A DNA stretch of 34,006 nt from Rubritepida sp. (lineage in GTDB: Bacteria; Pseudomonadota; Alphaproteobacteria; Acetobacterales; Acetobacteraceae): the NCBI GenBank assembly GCA_028291455.1, contig JAQGHY010000044.1:1-34006 (forward strand), in the 5' to 3' direction. A program made the position numbers and the translations under genes. Each line of letters begins with the position of its first letter. Within the stretch, counting starts at the first letter, position 1. Shown here piece after piece: positions 18,721 to 25,372 of this stretch. Below the pieces are notes generated by a model. The model searched no databases. It was not told where the DNA came from and saw only the letters and a list, made by a program, of their open reading frames with translations.

Positions 18721-19862
18721 TGGACATGCAGCTGGAAAGCGCTCTCTCGAGCACATGGCTCCCGAATAACGAGGTGCCGCTCGTGCTGCATGTCTTCCCG
18801 AGCTTCGCGGTGGGCGGTGCGCAAGTCCGCTTCGCAGCACTGGCCAACCGTTTCGGCGCGCGCTGGCGGCACGCCGTGGTGGCACTGGACGGGGACGCCG
18901 CTTGCGCCGCGCGCATCGGGCCCGAGGTTCCGCTGACCCTGCTGCCGCCGCCCGACGATTCCGATTGCGGCGTCGTGCGGCGACTGTGGCGGATCCGGCG
19001 GATGCTCCGGCGCATGCAGCCCGACGTGCTGGTCACCGGCAACTGGGGCAGCATGGAATGGGCCGTCGCGAACCGGACCCTCGGCATCCGTCATATCCAC
19101 ATGGAGGATGGCTTCGGCCCCGACGAAGCGAGCACGCAGCTACGCCGTCGCGTTCTCGCGCGCCGCTGGAGCCTGCGCGGCAGCACCGTGGTTCTTCCGT
19201 CCGGCTCGCTGATGCGCATGGCGCGCGAGCAGTGGCGCCTTCCGCCGGCGGGGTTGCGCTACATCCCCAATGGCGTGGACCTGCGGCGCTTTCGCCCCGA
19301 TGGGCCGGTGGCGCCGATCCTTGTCGGGGGAGACGGGCCGCTGATCGGCACGGTAGCGGCGCTGCGGCCCGAAAAGGCGCTGGATCGTCTGTTGCGCGCC
19401 TGCGCCCTGCTGATGCGCGAGGGCACAGCCTTCCGGCTTGCGGTGGTGGGCGACGGGCCGGAACGGGGATCGCTGGAGCGGCTGGCGGCTGAACTGGATC
19501 TCTCCGGGCGGATCGTCTTCACCGGTGCCATTCCAGATCCGGCCGCTGCCTATCGGGCTTTCGATGTATTCGCGCTGTCCTCCGGCACGGAGCAGATGCC
19601 CTTCTCCGTGCTCGAGGCGATGGCGAGCGGCCTCCCGGTGGCGGCGACCGACGTCGGCGACATCAGGGGCATGCTGGCTGTGGAGAACGAGCCTCACGTC
19701 GCCGCGCTGGACGACGGTGCTCTCGCGGCCGGGCTGCGCGGCCTGCTGGTGGACCGGACGCATCGCCAAGTCGTCGGCGCGGCCAATCGCCAGAAGGCGG
19801 TTGCGGTGTTCGACCAGGAGGCGATGTTCCAGGCCTATGCCGATCTGCTTGAGGGCGGCTAG
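18720..19862 (+). CDS. Glycosyltransferase family 4
   Basis: TAATG overlap with the previous gene; VLHVFPSFAVGGAQVRFAALANRF, YIPNGVDLRRF, GTVAALRPEKALDRLLRA, PFSVLEAMASGLPVAATDVGD. Confidence 0.93.
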   Translation: MDMQLESALSSTWLPNNEVPLVLHVFPSFAVGGAQVRFAALANRFGARWRHAVVALDGDAACAARIGPEVPLTLLPPPDDSDCGVVRRLWRIRRMLRRMQPDVLVTGNWGSMEWAVANRTLGIRHIHMEDGFGPDEASTQLRRRVLARRWSLRGSTVVLPSGSLMRMAREQWRLPPAGLRYIPNGVDLRRFRPDGPVAPILVGGDGPLIGTVAALRPEKALDRLLRACALLMREGTAFRLAVVGDGPERGSLERLAAELDLSGRIVFTGAIPDPAAAYRAFDVFALSSGTEQMPFSVLEAMASGLPVAATDVGDIRGMLAVENEPHVAALDDGALAAGLRGLLVDRTHRQVVGAANRQKAVAVFDQEAMFQAYADLLEGG

Positions 19863-20010
19863 GCAAGCCGCGCCTGATGTAGGGGCATTCACGCGCTTCG
19901 CCCCGGAGTAAGCGCAGAATTCCGCCGGGCGCCAGGTTCTGGCGAAAACTGAAGCGGCGCTGTCGGCAAGCTTCCACACCAGCCAGAGGCACCGCCGGGT
20001 TCAGGCAGAG

Positions 20011-20031
20011 AACTCGCGGAATCCGCGAGTT
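20011..20031. promoter_or_regulatory. 21-bp near-perfect palindrome AACTCGCGGA-A-TCCGCGAGTT (operator or hairpin terminator)
   Basis: Two 10-nt arms are exact reverse complements around a single central base; lies in the 585-bp intergenic region after the GT4 gene. Confidence 0.6.
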
Positions 20032-20447
20032 TGAAATCTTCGATACAACCTTAGCGCGAATCTCTACTCACATTTGATGGTGCCGGGCTCGGTGGGGCCG
20101 AATCACCATTGAGCTATCGCCAGTCTTCTCAACTAAGCGGTGCTTTCGGAGGCACAGTTAAAAATCGTTGTCTTGGAGAAGTTCTTTCCACGGCATGCAC
20201 GAATGATAGCCGGTGCGACAATCGATGAAATGTAAAAAATCCTGACAGACGAGAGAGGAAAAAGAACCAAGGAAAAAAAACTTCAGGAATTTCTCTGGCT
20301 TTTGCAGAGATACGTATTCAGATGCAAATTTGATTAACTTAAAGGTAAAATACTGACACTAAGGGATGAGAGTTTACGCTTGGTTTAAATTTTTCCGGAG
20401 GGCACACCGGGTTCTCCAACAACACGCCCTGTTCCCCCGGAGATCGC

Positions 20448-23400
20448 ATGACTGAACTCTCGAATCTCAAGCTTGCTTTTGAAAATGCCGGTGCAGCCAC
20501 CCTGGCATCTGGCGTCGCCACTTTCGGCCAGGTGTTCCTGCCCGGCGAACTCCTCTCGGGAACCGGACTGACCGCTGAATTCGGCGGTGCCAGCCACGAC
20601 GTCCAGCTCGACGTAAAGACCCGATACGATGACGGCTCGGTCAAGATGGCGGTGCTCTCCATCGAACGGCCCGACCTCGCGCCCGGTGCCGCGCTCGACG
20701 TCACGCTCTCCGCCGCCGCGGCAAAGCCCGCCACCGCCATCGACCTCAATCAGGCGCTCGCCAACCATTCCTTCAACGTCGACCTGACCATCCAGGGCGG
20801 CGAGCATGTCAGCGTCGATGTCCTCGCCGCACTGCACGATGCGCTGGCCGACGGGTCCGCCAGCTTCTGGCAAAAGGGCGATCTGGCCAGCCAGGCCCGC
20901 GTCGAGGTCACGCTCGAAGGTTCGCAGCGGTTGGTCTTCGACGTGACCGCCTTCAAGGACGGAGGCTTCGCCGTCGAGGCCCAGTTCAACAACGACGGCG
21001 CCATGGGTGCGACCGGCGGCCGCGTCGCCTACGACCTCGTCGTGACGATGGATGGAAAGCAGGCCGCGGCCGAGACCGTGAACCAGGGCCAGTACCAGAA
21101 CTGGCACGAGAGCTTCTCCAGCAACGCCACCGACGGCGGGCAGGGCACCGGCAGCCCCGAGGCCGGCTGGCTGAACATCCGCCAGGACATCGCCCATCTC
21201 GAGGCGACCGGCGTCGTCGCCAATTACGACCTCAGCCTGCAGATCAATCCCAACCTGCTCGCCGCCTACGCCGCCGCCACCCAGGCCGACGGCTGGGGCG
21301 ATCCGCTCGCGACCAACGGCGTGACGCAATTCATGCCTGCCACCGGAGGCCGCTCCGACATCGGCATTACGACGACCGCCAACACGTCATGGCTGATCAG
21401 CCAGGACGCGCACACCGCCGCCTATGCGCTCGGCCAGGCCGAGACGGCCAGCTCCGTGCCGTGGAACTTCTGGGATGCCAAGAACGACACCTGGCTGAAC
21501 ACCGATGCCTATCCCCAGCTCTGGACGGATTACCGCGGCGGCACCGGCAGCCCTGGTGATCCGACCTCGACCGGCCTGACGCAGCAGGTGGGAGGCGACA
21601 CCGGATGGAGCACCGATCCCGCCCATCAGCCCCAGCTCTCCTTCGTGCCCTATGTGCTGACGGGCGAGCGCTGGATGCTCGATAATCTCGAGGCGCAGGC
21701 CGCCTGGAACATCCTCGGCCAGCAGCCCTCGGTGCGCGGCGACGCCGACGACAACGTGATCAACACCAACCAGGTGCGCGGCGCCGCCTGGGCGCTGCGC
21801 GAAGTGGACGCCGCCGCCTGGGCAGCTCCCGACGGCAGCACGGAGCAGACCTTCTTCCAGCACGCCTCGGATGCCAACTACGCCTGGCTGGTCGCCCAGA
21901 TCCCCAAATGGACGGCCGAGCAGGGCGAGGCGCATGGCTGGGTTCCCGGCAGCTACGGCGCCGACGGCGCCATGCCGCCCTGGCAGCAGGACTACTTCGC
22001 CTCCACCGTGATCGCGGCGGCCGGGCGGGGAAATGCGGATGCGATGACCTTCCTGAACTGGGAGGCCAACTTCCTCGTCGGTCGCTTCACGAGCGAGGCG
22101 CAGGGCTTTCACGCCCACGACGGTGCCACCTATCTGCTCGCCATCAGCGACCCCGTGACCGGTGCCGCCCCCTACACGACCTGGGCTGAGATCGGCGCGC
22201 AGACGGAGGCGCGCGGCTGGAGCAACGGCTTGACGGGATGGGAGCACAGCCAGGGCGACTACCCCCAGCTGGCCCTGGCCACACTTGCCGGCATCTATCA
22301 CCTGACCGGCTCGGCCGAGGCCAAGGCCGCCTATGACGCGCTGATCGCCGATGCCGCGCCGTTCTCCGGCACCAGCGACTACGAGCGCGACCCGACCTTT
22401 GCCATCACGGCGCCGGATGCGTCGTCGCCGCAGACACCGGTCGTACAGGACCCGGCCCATCCCACCCCGACGCCGGACCCCACGCCGGTTCCCGACCCCA
22501 CTCCGGTGCCAACTCCCACTCCCACTCCGGTACCCTCGTCCGGTCTGACGCCGCTCGCCATCATATTGGGCGCCGACAGTTGGCAAGGCGACCCGCTGGC
22601 GGTGATCCGCGTCGACGGCCAGGGGGTGTTCCGCGGCACGATCGCCACCCAGCACGCGGCGGGCGGGCAGCGGCTCGAACTGGGCAACTTCGACGCCCAT
22701 ACCGCCCATACGGTCACGGCCGAATTCCTCAACGACGCCTGGGGCGGTACTGCGACGACGGACCGTAACCTCTACGTTGAATCGGTCCTCGTGAATGGCG
22801 TCGCCACCGGTGACCATCAGGCACTGCTCGATGGCGGAACGGCGAGCTTCGTGCTTGCGGCGGCACCTGTCGCGGTACCGACGCCGGTACCCTCATCCGG
22901 CCTGACGCCGCTTTCCATCGTACTGGGCGCCGACAGTTGGGAAGGCGACCCGCTGGCGGTGATCCGCGTCGACGGCCAGGAGGTGTTCCGCGGCACGATC
23001 GCCACCCAGCATGCGGCGGGCGGGGAGCGGCTCGAACTGGGCAGCTTCGACGCTTATACCGCCCATACCGTCACGGCCGAATTCCTCAACGACGGCTGGG
23101 GCGGTACCGCGACGACGGACCGAAACCTCTACGTGGAATCGGTCCTCGTGAATGGCGTCGCCAGCGGTGACCATCAGGCACTGCTCGAAGGCGGGACAGC
23201 GAGCTTCGTGCTTCCGGCGGCACATGTCGACGTGCCGACCCCGGCCCCCACTCCGATCCCGACCCCGACCCCGGTACCCTCGTCCGGCCTGACGCCGCTC
23301 TCCATCGTACTGGGCGCCGACAGTTGGGAAGGCGATCCGCTGGCGGTGATCCGCGTCGACGGCCAGGAGGTGTTCCGCGGCACGATCGCCACGCAGCACG

Positions 23401-24275
23401 CCGCAGGCGGGGAGCGGCTCGAACTGGGCAGCTTCGACGCCCATGCCGTTCATACCGTCACGGCCGAATTCCTCAACGACGGCTGGGGCGGTACCGCGAC
23501 GACCGATCGAAACCTCTACGTGGAATCGGTCCTCGTGAATGGCGTCGCCACTGGTGACCATCAGGCGATGCTCGAAGGCGGGACGGCGAGCTTCGTGCTT
23601 CCGGCGGCACCCGTAGAGGTGGCGCAGGATGTCCTGCGGGTCGCGATCTCGGGGGACTCCTGGCAGGGCGACGCGAGCTACCTGGTGCTGCTCGACGGCA
23701 AGCAGGTGGGCAGCGGCACGACGAGTGCCTCGCACGCGGCCGGCGCGCTGGAGTTCATCGATCTGAAGGGGGATTTCTCGACCGCCGGGCACGAGTTGAC
23801 CCTGAGCTTCCTGAACGACGCCTGGGGCGGTACGGCCACGACGGACCGCAACCTCTATCTGGACTCCCTCACCCTGAACGGCGTGGACCAGCATCACGCG
23901 GCAAGCCTCCTCAACGGCGGGGATGCGACGTTCGACTTCGGGGGTGCGCCGGCGCCAGCCGCCGGTGTCACCCCGAACGTGATGCGTGTCGCGGCGTCCG
24001 ATCAAGGCGCTTCGCCCACGGTGCTTCTTGTGGACGGCGTGCAGATGGGCGGCGCGCAGGATGCGAGCGTGCCGCAAGCCGGGGCGGCGGAGCTCCATGA
24101 GGTCAAGGGCGACGACGCGGCTGCCGCCCATTCTCTGGCGCTGCAGCTTCTGCAAGGCGACGCCGCCAGCACTGCGGCAAGCAGCAACCTCCATGCAACA
24201 CCGGAGTTCCATGGCGAGGACCAGCAGGTCCATGCGCCGCTCGTGCCTCACAGCGACGCCGTTTTCGCTTTCTGA
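20448..24275 (+). CDS. Large putative secreted polysaccharide-acting protein with C-terminal CBM60/36-like repeats; candidate type I secretion substrate
   Basis: 1275-aa ORF, no N-terminal signal peptide. N-terminal part is paralogous to 1214-3259. Pro/Thr linkers. Repeats (L)GADSWQGDPLAVIRVDGQ...VTAEFLNDAWGGTATTDRNLYVESVLVNGV resemble Ca-dependent xylan-binding CBM60. C-terminus DAVFAF resembles T1SS terminal motifs (acidic then hydrophobic). Confidence 0.85.
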   Translation: MTELSNLKLAFENAGAATLASGVATFGQVFLPGELLSGTGLTAEFGGASHDVQLDVKTRYDDGSVKMAVLSIERPDLAPGAALDVTLSAAAAKPATAIDLNQALANHSFNVDLTIQGGEHVSVDVLAALHDALADGSASFWQKGDLASQARVEVTLEGSQRLVFDVTAFKDGGFAVEAQFNNDGAMGATGGRVAYDLVVTMDGKQAAAETVNQGQYQNWHESFSSNATDGGQGTGSPEAGWLNIRQDIAHLEATGVVANYDLSLQINPNLLAAYAAATQADGWGDPLATNGVTQFMPATGGRSDIGITTTANTSWLISQDAHTAAYALGQAETASSVPWNFWDAKNDTWLNTDAYPQLWTDYRGGTGSPGDPTSTGLTQQVGGDTGWSTDPAHQPQLSFVPYVLTGERWMLDNLEAQAAWNILGQQPSVRGDADDNVINTNQVRGAAWALREVDAAAWAAPDGSTEQTFFQHASDANYAWLVAQIPKWTAEQGEAHGWVPGSYGADGAMPPWQQDYFASTVIAAAGRGNADAMTFLNWEANFLVGRFTSEAQGFHAHDGATYLLAISDPVTGAAPYTTWAEIGAQTEARGWSNGLTGWEHSQGDYPQLALATLAGIYHLTGSAEAKAAYDALIADAAPFSGTSDYERDPTFAITAPDASSPQTPVVQDPAHPTPTPDPTPVPDPTPVPTPTPTPVPSSGLTPLAIILGADSWQGDPLAVIRVDGQGVFRGTIATQHAAGGQRLELGNFDAHTAHTVTAEFLNDAWGGTATTDRNLYVESVLVNGVATGDHQALLDGGTASFVLAAAPVAVPTPVPSSGLTPLSIVLGADSWEGDPLAVIRVDGQEVFRGTIATQHAAGGERLELGSFDAYTAHTVTAEFLNDGWGGTATTDRNLYVESVLVNGVASGDHQALLEGGTASFVLPAAHVDVPTPAPTPIPTPTPVPSSGLTPLSIVLGADSWEGDPLAVIRVDGQEVFRGTIATQHAAGGERLELGSFDAHAVHTVTAEFLNDGWGGTATTDRNLYVESVLVNGVATGDHQAMLEGGTASFVLPAAPVEVAQDVLRVAISGDSWQGDASYLVLLDGKQVGSGTTSASHAAGALEFIDLKGDFSTAGHELTLSFLNDAWGGTATTDRNLYLDSLTLNGVDQHHAASLLNGGDATFDFGGAPAPAAGVTPNVMRVAASDQGASPTVLLVDGVQMGGAQDASVPQAGAAELHEVKGDDAAAAHSLALQLLQGDAASTAASSNLHATPEFHGEDQQVHAPLVPHSDAVFAF
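22529..23627 (+). repeat. Three tandem CBM60-like domain repeats with Pro/Thr-rich linkers (units starting near 22529, 22886 and 23273)
   Basis: Each unit opens with GGTACCCTC(G/A)TCCGG(T/C)CTGACGCCGCT; spacing 357 then 387 bp; units 2 and 3 nearly identical at nucleotide level by eye. Confidence 0.9.
23628..23945 (+). repeat. Fourth, diverged CBM60-like repeat
   Basis: LRVAISGDSWQGDASYLVLLDGKQ...LTLSFLNDAWGGTATTDRNLYLDSLTLNGV. Confidence 0.85.
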
Positions 24276-24281
24276 TGCCAA

Positions 24282-24316
24282 CTCCACGCGCGGGCCATCG
24301 AGGTCCGCGCGTGGAG
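24282..24316 (+). terminator. 15-bp stem hairpin just after the stop codon of the CBM protein gene (no U-tract)
   Basis: CTCCACGCGCGGGCC-ATCGA-GGTCCGCGCGTGGAG; arms pair fully allowing one G-U. Confidence 0.7.
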
Positions 24317-24678
24317 AAGACTGAGCCTCGGCACTGTATGCCGTTGAAGGTAGATTCCGCACCTCCGGACAGCCCATCGCACTCGGGTACAACCAAAGCG
24401 CGTAATGAGGGTGCGAATTGTTAGAGGGCGTCAGGGAAAGATCAGCATCCCTGAGTACTTTCCGATCCTGTCAAGATTCAGCGCATTTATGTAATTTCCT
24501 TGTACTGATCACGGCGACAGCAAACCGCAAGCCGTCATTCAACTATAAGGAAAGCCGCGGATCGGCGTGTTTTGTCTCACACGCTAATCCGCAGGTTGCA
24601 GAAGGAGCGAGAGCTCCCGGCACCATAAACTGCGTCGGCTGACCGGGAAATCGGTCTCCTTCGTCTGAGGAGAGAGAA

Positions 24679-25167
24679 ATGCACGGCAATATCAAACCGA
24701 TTGGGCTCGATGGCCGAATGGATCTCGTCGGCATTCGCCGGGTTCCGATGGATGAGGTCGCAGGCCTCAACAATCGATCGCCGACCTCTGCCGATGCAAC
24801 CGTGGGTGGCCGCATCAAGGAGCTCCGGCGGGCCGCGGGCCATACCCAGAAGCAGGTCGCAAATCTCATCGGGGTCACCGGCGCGCAGTTTCACCGATAC
24901 GAGACCGGCGCGACACGCGTCGCCGCCAGCCGCCTCATGGCCATCGCAGCCGCGCTCGGCACCCGGCCCGAGGCGCTGATCGGCGCGATGGGCAAGGCCC
25001 AGCCGATGATCACCGCCGCTCCGCTCGACGGCGCGGCGACGGATGGGCTGGTCGAGCTGGTCGAGGTGTATGCGACCATCAGCGACCCCCGCCGGCGCCA
25101 CGCGCTCATCGCCTTCGCACGCGTCGTCGCGCGGGCGCAGGGCTCGGACGACCCTGTGGCGGACTAG
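24679..25167 (+). CDS. XRE-family helix-turn-helix transcriptional regulator
   Basis: GGRIKELRRAAGHTQKQVANLIGVTGAQFHRYETGATRVAASRLMAIAAAL; GAGGAGAGAGAA RBS upstream. Confidence 0.93.
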   Translation: MHGNIKPIGLDGRMDLVGIRRVPMDEVAGLNNRSPTSADATVGGRIKELRRAAGHTQKQVANLIGVTGAQFHRYETGATRVAASRLMAIAAALGTRPEALIGAMGKAQPMITAAPLDGAATDGLVELVEVYATISDPRRRHALIAFARVVARAQGSDDPVAD

Positions 25168-25179
25168 CCATGGCCGCCG

Positions 25180-25195
25180 CCGGTGGAAACACCGG
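25180..25195 (+). terminator. GNRA-loop hairpin CCGGTG-GAAA-CACCGG after the XRE gene
   Basis: 6-bp perfect stem with GAAA loop, extendable by CGCC/GGCG after a mismatch; no U-tract. Confidence 0.45.
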
Positions 25196-25372
25196 AGGCG
25201 TAGCTCATGCTCATCGGAATGGCGCCCGCGAGGGCGCATTCGCCTCAAATCACGACTCGCCGCAAACCGGGGCCGCCGCAGGCTGGCCCCGGGCGCGCGC
25301 TCAAGCTCCGTAAGCGCCGGCTGATCCGATCGGACGGCCGACGCGCGACCCCTCCGCAAATTGCAGATCTCC

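Noticed and set aside
22440-22530. Short CCCAC/CCGAC-type tandem repeats as a CRISPR or microsatellite element
   Set aside because: These encode a Pro/Thr/Asp-Pro linker between domains; no spacer-repeat organisation.
22893-24392. 499-aa minus ORF across the CBM repeats
   Set aside because: Its repetitiveness only mirrors the plus-strand domain duplications.
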